Assembly: GCA_030407505.1 (NCBI GenBank)
Contig: JASDDH010000003.1
Coordinates: 62,001-126,000 of the forward strand
Source: Planococcus sp. APC 4015
Lineage (GTDB): Bacteria; Actinomycetota; Actinomycetes; Actinomycetales; Microbacteriaceae
DNA length: 64,000 nucleotides
Reading direction: 5' to 3'
Position 1 is the first letter of the stretch. Each line of letters starts with the position of its first letter. This document shows positions 53,066 to 61,189 of this stretch, piece after piece. The notes beneath the pieces are model-generated. The model was not told the origin of the DNA and searched no databases. It worked only from the letters and a program-made list of their open reading frames with translations. The position numbers and the translations under genes are program-made.

Positions 53066-53674
53066 CTAGCGCGGAGGGAGATGCGGGATCGCCACGGGAG
53101 CCTGCTGTCTGAGCGGGTCGGCATGCGTCCACATGGAGGTCTCCTCGTAGCCTCTCGACGGCTCATTCCCGGCAGACGGACGTGTGACGGGGGCGTGCGG
53201 TGAGCGCGCAGAGCTCTGAGTGAAGCGGCGACCCGATATCGAGGACGGGGTGACACAGACGTAGTTGAACTTGTCGGTGGGACTGAACGACAGTACGGAC
53301 TGGACGCCCGACTGCCGGATCTCTTTGTCTATCGCGAGTCTTCGTGCGGCACCCCGAAGAACGACACTCCAGTGGATGCCGTGATCCTCGCCGTCGATCT
53401 CGAACGCTGCGTAGGGATGCGCCGCGATCGACATGAGCTTCGAACCGGGCGCGGACCTGATGAAGATCGAGCCGTCGTGCACGGTGTAGTTGAGGGGGAA
53501 CACATCCGGCATGCCGTCGAGTCCTTCAACTGCCAGGCGCCCGAAGGAGCGCGCTTCGATGAGCGCCCAGCACTGCGCGGTCGACAGGTGCTCGATGGCA
53601 TCGTGTTCGGGGTGGCTGATCGGAGTCGCCTGAGGCGCGGGGGCGGGGCGGTCTTTCTCATTCGGGGAACTCAT
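53066..53674 (-). CDS. Pyridoxamine 5'-phosphate oxidase-like protein
   Basis: 202 aa from ATG 53674 (ATG 53698 in frame is possible). The split-barrel flavin/F420-binding fold is suggested by CWALIEARSFGRLAVEGLDG, VFPLNYTVHDGSIFIRSAPG and HPYAAFEIDG. Similar proteins recur in mycobacterial DevR regulons. Odd feature: after the usual end of the domain (VCVTPSSISGRRF) the protein runs on for about 50 Pro/Ser/Arg-rich residues that look non-conserved, possibly after a frameshift. A DevR-like box lies 50 bp upstream. Confidence 0.85.
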   Translation of the reverse strand: MSSPNEKDRPAPAPQATPISHPEHDAIEHLSTAQCWALIEARSFGRLAVEGLDGMPDVFPLNYTVHDGSIFIRSAPGSKLMSIAAHPYAAFEIDGEDHGIHWSVVLRGAARRLAIDKEIRQSGVQSVLSFSPTDKFNYVCVTPSSISGRRFTQSSARSPHAPVTRPSAGNEPSRGYEETSMWTHADPLRQQAPVAIPHLPPR

Positions 53675-53723
53675 GAGGGCTTCTTTCGTCCCTTCCATTG
53701 CACTGCGGCGATCGACCAGACGC

Positions 53724-53739
53724 CAGTGCCGAAGGTCCC
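53724..53739 (-). promoter_or_regulatory. DevR/DosR-like box D (toward the PNPOx-like gene)
   Basis: Minus-strand GGGACCTTCGGCACTG, identical to box B except for the last base. 49 bp before the chosen start. Paired divergently with box E. Confidence 0.72.
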
Positions 53740-53851
53740 GTCTTGTCGCTGCCAAGGACATCTCCGCACCGGGGATCCATTGATTGATGCCGGCTGGGTC
53801 TCGGAGCCGGTCTCAGACACCGATGCTCGGGTTGACCCGTGAGGACACCGT

Positions 53852-53867
53852 GGGACCTTTGGCCCGG
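53852..53867 (+). promoter_or_regulatory. DevR/DosR-like box E (toward the flavodoxin-SulP operon)
   Basis: GGGACCTTTGGCCCGG, keeping the invariant GGGACCTTYGGC. 56 bp before the flavodoxin start. Confidence 0.7.
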
Positions 53868-53923
53868 GTGTCAGGCCATTCCTGAGCAGAGACTTCTGAC
53901 ACCAGTGAACGGAGCACCGCGAC

Positions 53924-54478
53924 ATGAATGCGTTAGTGATCTACGAATCGATGTTCGGCAACACGCGCAGGATCGCCGAGGCCGTGGCCCGAGCGCTCGA
54001 ATCCGACGGATTGTGGGTGGACCTGGTGCGGGCAGGCGACGCGCCGAATGACCTCGCGATGTTCGCGTTGGTCATCGTGGGATCGCCGACCCATGCCCAC
54101 ACGCTGCCTCTGCCGGCATCGCGCACCCAGGCGGCAGCCTGGGCAGACGATCAGTCCAAGGCGCTTGTACTGGAGGCGGGGGCCGACGGCGAAGGCGTCC
54201 GAGAGTGGCTCGAGCGCTGTGAGATTCCCCATCCCACCCCCCACTTCGCGGCTTTCTCGACTCGATCCGACATCCCGCGTCTTTTCGCCGGCGACGCGGC
54301 GGTCGGCATCCGACGTCGGCTTCGCAAGCGCGGCGTCGAAGTGACGGCTCTCGCTGACTTCGAAGTCGACGTCGCCAGCCGCCTCGTTCACGGCGAAGAA
54401 GCGCGAGCCGCTACGTGGGCGCTCACCCTTGCCCGGTCAGCAACATCGGGGCGCTCGGTGACACCTGTCGTGCCCTGA
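53924..54478 (+). CDS. Flavodoxin-like protein
   Basis: 184 aa. The N-terminal flavodoxin signature ALVIYESMFGNTRRIAEAVA forms the FMN phosphate loop, and LVIVGSPTHAHTLPLP supplies the second loop. The second half is more basic and diverged. Likely a cytosolic electron carrier or NAD(P)H-quinone reductase-like protein under redox stress. One base separates it from the SulP gene. Confidence 0.9.
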   Translation: MNALVIYESMFGNTRRIAEAVARALESDGLWVDLVRAGDAPNDLAMFALVIVGSPTHAHTLPLPASRTQAAAWADDQSKALVLEAGADGEGVREWLERCEIPHPTPHFAAFSTRSDIPRLFAGDAAVGIRRRLRKRGVEVTALADFEVDVASRLVHGEEARAATWALTLARSATSGRSVTPVVP

Positions 54479-54479
54479 G

Positions 54480-56159
54480 ATGAGCATCCGCACATACGTC
54501 GCGCCTCTGCTGCCCGGGCGGGCGGACTACCGGCAGGTGCCGCACACGTGGCGAGGTGACCTCGTCGCGGGGATCACGGTGGGAATCGTGGCGCTGCCCC
54601 TCGCCCTTGCCTTCGGAGTCAGCTCCGGAGTCGGCGCGGAGGTCGGACTGGTGACAGCGATCATCGCGGGAATCGTCGCCGCGGTCTTCGGCGGTTCGAA
54701 TGTGCAGGTGTCGGGTCCGACCGGTGCCATGGTCGTCGTGCTCGGCCCGATCGTCGCAAGCCAGGGTGCGCAGGTCGTGCCCCTGCTCAGCTTGCTGGCC
54801 GGCATCATCGTGCTCATCGCCGGTGTGCTGAAGCTCGGCCGGGTCGTCTCGTACATCCCGTGGCCGGTGATCGAAGGCTTCACGCTCGGCATCGCCGTCA
54901 TCATCTTCCTGCAGCAGGTGCCCGCAGCCCTCGGGGTCGCGCCTGGCCCCGCGGCGAACACGATCGTCGCGGTGATCCAGGTCGTCCCCTCCCTGGTGTG
55001 GCCCGAGAGTGTCTGGGCGGTCGCCGCCACGGTGGCCGTCGCGGCGGTGATGATCTTCCTTCCCCGCCTCAATCGACATCTTCCGGCCTCGCTCATCGCG
55101 ATCGTCATCGTGACGATCGTCGTCGCCGTGATGAACCTGCCGATCGAGCGGATCGGACAGCTCCCGTCCGCGCTGCCGACGCCTTCGTTGCCCGTCGTCA
55201 GCCTGTCCCTCCTGGCGACGCTGGCCGGCCCCGCCCTCACGATCGCCGCCCTCGCGGCGATCGAATCGTTGCTCTCCGCCCGAGTCGCCGCATCGATCTC
55301 GGACACCGGACCTTACGACGCCGACCGAGAACTCTTCGGACAGGGCATGGCATCCATCGCATCCGGCCTGTTCGGAGGGATGCCGGCGACGGGCGCGATC
55401 GCGCGCACGGCTGTCAACCTCCGTTCAGGAGCCAAGAGCAGGCTGGCCGCAGTCATCCACTCTCTCGTCCTCCTCGCGGTCGTCTACCTGGCCACGGCAG
55501 CGGTGTCGCAGATCCCCCTCGCCGCGCTCGCCGGTGTCCTCATGATCACCGCGGTGCGGATGATCTCCCGCTCCACCGTGCGCAGCGTGGTGACCGCGAG
55601 TCGTTCGGATGCTGTGATCTTCGTCGGCACCGCCATCGTGACCGTCTCGTTCGACCTCATCATCGCGGTCGGGATCGGAATCGCCGCCGCGGCGTTCTTC
55701 GCCCTTCGATCCCTCGCCGCCTCGGGTGGAGTGCACCGAGAGGAAACTCCTCTGCCTCGGCGGCCCGAAGACGAAAGGATCGCCCTGTTCCGACTGGACG
55801 GCGCCCTGTTCTTCGGTGCCGCCGACCGGATGATCGACGAGATCAGCCGAATCGCGAACGTCTCGGTCGTCATCCTTCGGCTCAGCCAACTGCAGGTCCT
55901 CGACGCCACCGGCGCGCGGGTGATCACCGAGCTGGTCCAATCCCTGGAACGAAGAGGCATCACGGTGCTGATCAAGGGCATCCAGGAACGACACCTGCGC
56001 GTGGCGACACGAGTCGGCGTGATCTCATCCCTCCGGCACCAGAACCACCTCTTCATCGACCTCCCGGCTGCCGTCGAACACGCTCGCAGTCACGTCATCA
56101 GGCAGACGGCGCGAAACGCCGAAGATGAGGGTGGCTCCGATACCGCGCCCATGCTCTGA
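54480..56159 (+). CDS. SulP-family anion transporter with STAS domain
   Basis: 559 aa. The transmembrane part (25-410) has the SulP consensus LVAGITVGIVALPLALAFG, VQVSGPTGAMVVVL, and the helix region with GMASIASGLFGGMPATGAIA. The C-terminal STAS domain covers about 430-540 (LFRLDGALFFGAADRM, LDATGARVITELV). Carries sulfate, bicarbonate or another anion. Encoded directly behind the flavodoxin gene, so probably induced with it under the DevR-like system. Confidence 0.93.
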   Translation: MSIRTYVAPLLPGRADYRQVPHTWRGDLVAGITVGIVALPLALAFGVSSGVGAEVGLVTAIIAGIVAAVFGGSNVQVSGPTGAMVVVLGPIVASQGAQVVPLLSLLAGIIVLIAGVLKLGRVVSYIPWPVIEGFTLGIAVIIFLQQVPAALGVAPGPAANTIVAVIQVVPSLVWPESVWAVAATVAVAAVMIFLPRLNRHLPASLIAIVIVTIVVAVMNLPIERIGQLPSALPTPSLPVVSLSLLATLAGPALTIAALAAIESLLSARVAASISDTGPYDADRELFGQGMASIASGLFGGMPATGAIARTAVNLRSGAKSRLAAVIHSLVLLAVVYLATAAVSQIPLAALAGVLMITAVRMISRSTVRSVVTASRSDAVIFVGTAIVTVSFDLIIAVGIGIAAAAFFALRSLAASGGVHREETPLPRRPEDERIALFRLDGALFFGAADRMIDEISRIANVSVVILRLSQLQVLDATGARVITELVQSLERRGITVLIKGIQERHLRVATRVGVISSLRHQNHLFIDLPAAVEHARSHVIRQTARNAEDEGGSDTAPML

Positions 56160-56267
56160 AGACATGGAGCGGGGGTGCGACTCTGCTTCGCTTCTCGCCT
56201 CCCCGCCGGATCGACTCACCTCGCTGGTGATGCGGCGCGAACGTGACTCCGGCCAGGTCCTTTCCGA

Positions 56268-57134
56268 TCAATCACTTCTGTTCTGCCTTTCGTGGGTGCG
56301 GGTGATGTCCAGCCAGTCGAGGACTGCCCGGGCGGTGCGCTCGGGATCTTCCAACTGCGGGAAGTGTCCGATGTCCGACCAGATCTGTCGTTCGTATCGG
56401 TCGCTGAAGTACTGCTGCTGACCGTCGGACATCGCGGGCAGGCTGCAGCCGTCGGCGCTGCCGGTGATGAACAGGGTGGGGACGAAGATGCGGGCGCTGC
56501 CGACCGAGAATCCTCCTCCCCGGTACATGGCGATCGGGGCGGGCATGCTGCGCTCGATGGTGCTCTTCACCCTGACGCGATGAGTGTGATCGATGCCCCG
56601 AGGTGACCAGCGATCCCACAGCCGGTCCAGGGCTGCGTAATCATTGCGGGCGACGAGCTTGTCCGCGAAGTCGCCGAACTGGAAGAAGATGATGTACCTG
56701 CTCAGCCAGACCTGGCGGGGGTGGCGCCAGGTGTTCTGGTAGATGGCGGCGGGGTAGGCGCCCGAGAGCAGCACTGCAGTGAGGAACAGTTCCGCGTGCG
56801 CGCTCAAGGCGGCGTAGGCGATCTGTGCGCCGTAATCGTGGGCGAGGAGAACGACAGGCTCTCCGGTTCCGACTTCGCGAGCGATGGCAGCGAGGTCCTC
56901 TGCCAGCGCGCTGATGGAGAAGTCTCCATTAGTCGGAGACGGTGAGTAGCCGCGCAGATAGACAGAGGTGACGCGATGGCCCCGGGCTGCTAATCGGCCC
57001 GCCACGGCGTCGAATGTCGACGCGTCGTCCGGGAAGCCGTGGAGGCAGACGACTCCGGCACGCATCGTCGCCTCCGTGCTGGGTTCGGTGACACGTGCCC
57101 CGAATTCCCCCCGCGGAGTCCGGATGGTCGTCAT
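56268..57134 (-). CDS. Alpha/beta hydrolase (epoxide hydrolase/haloalkane-dehalogenase-like)
   Basis: 288 aa from ATG 57134. VVCLHGFPDDASTFDAVAG forms the oxyanion strand and VVLLAHDYGAQIAY carries an Asp nucleophile (HDYG), as in epoxide hydrolases. The catalytic His is in DIGHFPQLEDPER. ATGA overlap with the MFS gene upstream. Likely detoxifies a substrate exported or imported by that transporter. Confidence 0.9.
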   Translation of the reverse strand: MTTIRTPRGEFGARVTEPSTEATMRAGVVCLHGFPDDASTFDAVAGRLAARGHRVTSVYLRGYSPSPTNGDFSISALAEDLAAIAREVGTGEPVVLLAHDYGAQIAYAALSAHAELFLTAVLLSGAYPAAIYQNTWRHPRQVWLSRYIIFFQFGDFADKLVARNDYAALDRLWDRWSPRGIDHTHRVRVKSTIERSMPAPIAMYRGGGFSVGSARIFVPTLFITGSADGCSLPAMSDGQQQYFSDRYERQIWSDIGHFPQLEDPERTARAVLDWLDITRTHERQNRSD

Positions 57135-58723
57135 GGTGCCATTCCCTTCTCCGTCTCGGCCGATGGCTCCTCGGCGGGGACCGCGGGTGCAGGAGCATCC
57201 GTTTCGATTCCCGGCAGCTGGCCGGCGCTCGGCTGCCGGGCCGGCGCGAGCGCGGCGGCGATGACCGCGCCGACGATGAGGATGCCGGCACCGACCCACA
57301 AGGCCGAGCTCAGGCCGAGTGTGAAGGCCTCTCGTGCCGCGTCGGCAATCGACTCGGCTGTCGGTCCGAAGGCTTCCGCCGCGCCGATCGCGGCCCCCGC
57401 CCCGGATTCGACGATTTCACGAACGGCTTGTGGGAGGTCGCTGATCGCGGAGGCGACCTGGTCGCGGTATGAGGCGAGGAGAACGCTGGAAAGGATGGCT
57501 ATGCCGAGGACTCCGCCGACCTCCCGGGTGATGTCGTTGACTGCGCTGGCGATGGAGCGGCGCTCGGAGGGGAGCCCTTCGATGATGAGTTCCGTACCGG
57601 GTGTGATTCCCATCCCGAAGCCGATGCCGAACACGAGCAGGCCGGCGCTCACGATCCACAAAGAGGCGCCGTCGCCGAGCGTGATTGCACAGATCACGAA
57701 GCCGGCGCCCATCAAGGCGAGGCCCCCAGCCCCCGGCACTCGCTGTCCGAAGCGCTTCGCCAGAGCCACTGATGCTCCGATGCCGGCGCCGACACCCACC
57801 GGAATCACCAGCAGAAGAAGTGCGGCGACCAGGGGGGAGAGGCCTTCCACGATCTGAAGGTATTGGGGGAGGAGGACGAACAGCGCCAGCGAGGCGAAGA
57901 ACTGGATGGAGACGATCAGCGAGCCGGCCGCGAGGCCGCGGTTTCGGAACAGCCGAACGTCCAGTGACGGCTCACGGGACCTCAGCTGGTGGACGATGAA
58001 TCCGATGAGACCGACCGCGCCGATCCCCAGGGAGGCGATGATGATCGGTTCCATCCAGCCCAATCGGGGGCCTTCGATGATGGCGAAGACGATGCCGGCG
58101 AGCGCCGACACGGACCAGACCGCCGCCAGGGGATCAGCGGACAACCGCGGGTTGCTGTTCTGCGCGACCAGGATCGCGGACGGAATGATCAGCGCAAGAG
58201 CCACCCCGCCGAACAGAAGCTGGACACTGCCCCACCAGAACAGCTCCAGGAGCAGCCCTGCGACGATGGTTCCCGCAACCGCGCCGGCAGAGCTGACTCC
58301 CGACCATGCAGCGATCGCGAAGGTTCGCCGCTCGGGCGGGTACGCGTCGATGAGCGCGGAGAGGGTCACGGGGAAGACCGCGGCTGCCCCGATCCCAGAG
58401 ACCGCGCGAAGAACGATGAACCAGAACGGATCTGGCGAGAACGCGGAAGCGACCGAGGCCGCCCCGAAGATCACCAGGCCCACAACGAGCACAGTCCGGC
58501 GACCGATCCGGTCAGCCGCCAAACCCGCAGTCAACAGGAGCGCCGCGAACGTCAGCGCGTACGCATCGATGATCCACGTCAGCTCCGACTGGTCCGCGCC
58601 GAGATCCGCTGCGATATCCGGCAGCGCGATCGCCAGCGCGGAGTTGCCCGCAACGACCAGCGCGAGAGCTGCACACAACGTGATCAGGAGCCCGCGCAAT
58701 CGGTCAGGCCGCATTCCATCCAT
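57131..58723 (-). CDS. MFS transporter, DHA2 family (14 helices)
   Basis: 530 aa with GGAGGGATC before the ATG. Motif A between helices 2 and 3 reads GLAADRIGRRTVLV; the N-terminus ALALVVAGNSALAIALPDIA and motif C VSSAGAVAGTIVAGLL are typical of drug/proton antiporters. An extended Pro/Glu-rich C-terminus follows helix 14. Divergent from a MarR regulator, forming a regulator/efflux unit with the hydrolase. Confidence 0.93.
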   Translation of the reverse strand: MDGMRPDRLRGLLITLCAALALVVAGNSALAIALPDIAADLGADQSELTWIIDAYALTFAALLLTAGLAADRIGRRTVLVVGLVIFGAASVASAFSPDPFWFIVLRAVSGIGAAAVFPVTLSALIDAYPPERRTFAIAAWSGVSSAGAVAGTIVAGLLLELFWWGSVQLLFGGVALALIIPSAILVAQNSNPRLSADPLAAVWSVSALAGIVFAIIEGPRLGWMEPIIIASLGIGAVGLIGFIVHQLRSREPSLDVRLFRNRGLAAGSLIVSIQFFASLALFVLLPQYLQIVEGLSPLVAALLLLVIPVGVGAGIGASVALAKRFGQRVPGAGGLALMGAGFVICAITLGDGASLWIVSAGLLVFGIGFGMGITPGTELIIEGLPSERRSIASAVNDITREVGGVLGIAILSSVLLASYRDQVASAISDLPQAVREIVESGAGAAIGAAEAFGPTAESIADAAREAFTLGLSSALWVGAGILIVGAVIAAALAPARQPSAGQLPGIETDAPAPAVPAEEPSAETEKGMAP

Positions 58724-58752
58724 GATGATCCCTCCGTAGCCGAATGATTCCG

Positions 58753-58771
58753 TTGCCTAGTGTTTCGGCAA
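58753..58771. promoter_or_regulatory. MarR-type operator candidate
   Basis: TTGCC-TAGTGTTTC-GGCAA is a 5-bp inverted repeat within the 77-bp divergent region. GCCTAG (58755-58760) is also inverted as CTAGGC (58788-58793), just before the MarR start. Either could be the repressor site. Confidence 0.5.
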
Positions 58772-58800
58772 AGGAGAGATATGTCAACTAGGCTGTGGGC

Positions 58801-59334
58801 ATGAGCGTTGATCCGCTGGATGCAGAGACCGCCGAAGCGGTCGAGAGGTCACGGATGACCGCGAGCGAGGTGAGCTGGTCGTTGCGCTCGGTCAATCGAG
58901 CCGCGGCTGAGTTGGACCGAGCTTTCGCTGCCCACTTGTCACTGAGTCCGCTGGAGTACACCGCCATCGACCACATCATGTCGAGCGAGGGAGACCCGAT
59001 CGGCCCCGTGGAGCTCGCCGCCCGAATCGGGATCAGCCCAGGTTCGGCGACGGAAATGGTCGACCGTCTGGAGCGCTACGGCCACGTCTCTCGAGAAAGA
59101 GGAGCCGCCGATCGGCGCCGGGTGCTCGTGACCACCCGGCCAGAAGCCGTCAAGCGAATCCTCGGAGACCTCGCCCCATTGTTCGACGAGCTCGACAACC
59201 TCGCAGACACCTTCAGTCCGGACGAGCAACGCACCATCCAGAGCTACCTGAGGCAGGCTGCGCACCTGCTCACCCTTCACTCGTCGTCGATGAAATCAGA
59301 AGAGCCCGATCAGGGCGCATCATCCACTCGCTGA
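58801..59334 (+). CDS. MarR-family transcriptional regulator
   Basis: 177 aa from ATG 58801 (GTG 58795 in frame). Winged helix: GPVELAARIGISPGSATEMV, then RLERYGHVSRERGAADRRRV covering the wing with the DxRxxxV pattern (AADRRRVLV). Divergent from the MFS/hydrolase pair and the probable repressor of that drug-efflux type unit. Confidence 0.92.
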   Translation: MSVDPLDAETAEAVERSRMTASEVSWSLRSVNRAAAELDRAFAAHLSLSPLEYTAIDHIMSSEGDPIGPVELAARIGISPGSATEMVDRLERYGHVSRERGAADRRRVLVTTRPEAVKRILGDLAPLFDELDNLADTFSPDEQRTIQSYLRQAAHLLTLHSSSMKSEEPDQGASSTR

Positions 59335-59412
59335 CGACCGTGTCCACGGCGCGTGAACGCGACTTTCACCCGCAGGGAAGCCCGCCGCTCAGGCGGTCGA
59401 AGACAGCGTCTG

Positions 59413-59868
59413 TCAGACGTTTCCAGCCAGCTGAAGGGACCGTGCCGTGCGGCCCTCGACCCTGCTCTTCAGGGCGCGGTTGAAGGTGGCGTAGCCGCCT
59501 TCGTTGTGGTTCCTTGCGAACAGGCCCTCGAACGGACGGGTGAGGGACCCGGAGAATGTCTCCGTGTTGACGACGTTGGTGGTTCCGTCGGCTTTGCGAA
59601 TGAGGGTGAAGTCGTGCTCGCCGAGGAAGAGTCCTGCAGTGAAGAGCTTCGCCGACCACCGGAGTTCTTCGTGAGGGGTGGCCTGGGTGACTGTCGAGGT
59701 GAACCAGAACCCCGGCATCCGCATCTTCAGCTTCGAACCGAGCGCGGGGGATCCCGTGACGCGGGAGAAGTTGCTCCACTCCCCGTAGGCGGGAAAGTCC
59801 GACAGGACCTCCCACACCTGCTCCGGGGTGGCGTCGATGTCGATGGTGGTGGCGAAGACGATGCTCAT
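59413..59868 (-). CDS. SRPBCC-family protein (polyketide cyclase/START-like)
   Basis: 151 aa from ATG 59868 with GGAGA upstream. The helix-grip fold is indicated by TTIDIDATPEQVWEVLSDFP at the start, GSKLKMRMPG, and a C-terminal amphipathic helix with FEGLFARNHNEG. Binds a hydrophobic ligand, function unknown. Divergent from a TetR gene across two palindromes. The 78 bp between the MarR stop and this gene show nothing. Confidence 0.88.
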   Translation of the reverse strand: MSIVFATTIDIDATPEQVWEVLSDFPAYGEWSNFSRVTGSPALGSKLKMRMPGFWFTSTVTQATPHEELRWSAKLFTAGLFLGEHDFTLIRKADGTTNVVNTETFSGSLTRPFEGLFARNHNEGGYATFNRALKSRVEGRTARSLQLAGNV

Positions 59869-59926
59869 GATTCTCCAGGGGGTCAGTCGTTGTGGTGGTG
59901 TGATCGCAACTATGCCGAACCGGTTA

Positions 59927-59941
59927 GCTATTGTCAATAGC
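59927..59941. promoter_or_regulatory. TetR-type operator, copy 1
   Basis: GCTATTGTCAATAGC, a perfect 15-bp palindrome 58 bp before the SRPBCC start. Same core as copy 2 (GCTATTGNCAATAGC). Confidence 0.82.
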
Positions 59942-59967
59942 CAAAAGATGGTCAAAGACGTCTACAA

Positions 59968-59984
59968 AGCTATTGACAATAGCT
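59968..59984. promoter_or_regulatory. TetR-type operator, copy 2
   Basis: AGCTATTGACAATAGCT, a perfect 17-bp palindrome whose centre is 42 bp (four helical turns) from copy 1. It contains TTGACA (59973-59978), a good -35 for the TetR direction, with GATGCT at 59996 as a weak -10, so binding would block that promoter. Confidence 0.82.
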
Positions 59985-60042
59985 GGCCTTGCGAGGATGC
60001 TTGCCTCATGACGACAAACCGCACCCACGGAAGTGATGGCTC

Positions 60043-60663
60043 GTGCCCAGGGCAGGGCTGACTCGCGATCGGGTTGCTGAAGAGGCAGCCGTGATGGCCG
60101 ACGAGGTGGGGCTGAGCAGACTCACCCTCGCCGCTCTCGCCGGGCGACTCGGGATCCGCCAGCCCTCTCTCTACAAGCACATCGAATCGATGGCCGGGCT
60201 TCACCGCGACATCGCGGTCCAGGCGAAGAGGGATCTCGGTGAGGTGCTCGCCCGTGCGTGCGCCGGCCGATCCGGGCCGGACGCGATATCGGCCATGTCG
60301 CATGCGTACCGGGCGTGGGCGCTGGCACATCCTGGCCGATATGAGGCGTCCAACCTCATGCCCGCCCCTGGCGACATCGAAGACGAGGCTGTGTCCGTCA
60401 CGGCGATCCAGGTCATCGCCGACGTGCTGACCGCCTATCGCCTGGAGGGAGACGACGCCGTCCACGCTATCCGGGCGTTCCGCGCCACCCTCCACGGGTT
60501 CGTGTCGTACGAATCAGTCGGCGCATTCAGATGGAACGCGGACGTCGACGAGAGCTTTGAGCGCCTTGTTCAGGGCTTCATCCACGCCCTCACCCACTCG
60601 ACCGAGATCACCACCCGCCACGTCAACGAAACGCCATTGGAGAAACATCATGGAGAACACTGA
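60043..60663 (+). CDS. TetR-family transcriptional regulator
   Basis: 206 aa from GTG 60043. HTH: LTLAALAGRLGIRQPSLYKH. The C-terminal domain has a WALAHPGRYEAS segment and FRATLHGFVSYE, resembling the TetR_C_33 (WHG) group. Two perfect palindromes in the divergent promoter are its probable sites. Its end overlaps the SnoaL-like gene by 14 bp. Confidence 0.92.
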   Translation: MPRAGLTRDRVAEEAAVMADEVGLSRLTLAALAGRLGIRQPSLYKHIESMAGLHRDIAVQAKRDLGEVLARACAGRSGPDAISAMSHAYRAWALAHPGRYEASNLMPAPGDIEDEAVSVTAIQVIADVLTAYRLEGDDAVHAIRAFRATLHGFVSYESVGAFRWNADVDESFERLVQGFIHALTHSTEITTRHVNETPLEKHHGEH

Positions 60664-61102
60664 CCTCGCCACAACAGCGCGCCAGGACGCCACCACGCTC
60701 GTCGCGCAGTGGGTCGATCTGTGGAACGGCGACCTCGACATCGCGGACGACATCATCTCGACCGACAACCGAGTCCACGCCGCGATGTTCGACGGAGGCG
60801 ACGGCAGCGCCGTCGGCGGCGTCTCGGGGATGAAGGATCTCGTCTCGCAGATGCGATCCCTCATGTCCGACCTCACCTTCTCCGTCGAAGTCGGCCCCAT
60901 CGTCGACGGCGATCACGTCGTCGTCCGCTGGGTTGCCAATGGCCACTACGGCGGCGGCATCCCCGGCGCCGGTGCACCAGTGGGCACCGAGGTCACCTTC
61001 CACGGCACCGACATCCTCCGCGTCGCCGACGGCCGGGTCTCCGAATACTGGCTCAACGCCGACACCCTCGACCTGATGACACAGCTCCAAGTCGGCGCGT
61101 GA
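60650..61102 (+). CDS. SnoaL-like/ester cyclase-type protein
   Basis: 150 aa from ATG 60650, with TGGAGAAA upstream inside the TetR gene. NTF2 fold of the SnoaL polyketide-cyclase group: LVAQWVDLWNGDLDIADDII, FTFSVEVGPIVDGDHVVVRW seen as LTFSVEVGPIVDG and HVVVRWVANGHY, then FHGTDILRVADGRVSEYW. Translationally coupled to TetR. With the SRPBCC protein it makes two START/NTF2-fold proteins around one regulator. Confidence 0.9.
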   Translation: MENTDLATTARQDATTLVAQWVDLWNGDLDIADDIISTDNRVHAAMFDGGDGSAVGGVSGMKDLVSQMRSLMSDLTFSVEVGPIVDGDHVVVRWVANGHYGGGIPGAGAPVGTEVTFHGTDILRVADGRVSEYWLNADTLDLMTQLQVGA

Positions 61103-61109
61103 CCGAGCG

Positions 61110-61130
61110 GACTGTGCATTCCGCACAGTC
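61110..61130. terminator. Hairpin after the SnoaL-like gene
   Basis: GACTGTGC-ATTCC-GCACAGTC, a perfect 8-bp stem with a 5-nt loop starting 8 bp after the stop. There is no T-tract, so it may be a non-canonical terminator or an operator. GCACAGTC recurs at 62256-62263 before the DUF5684 gene. Confidence 0.4.
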
Positions 61131-61189
61131 GCCGAAGCGGCCGAGGTCGGCACAGTGGAGTATCGAACTCTGACCTCCGAAGGACCACG

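Noticed and set aside
61110..61130. Classical Rho-independent terminator
   Set aside because: The stem is perfect but no T-run follows, so it is listed only with low confidence.
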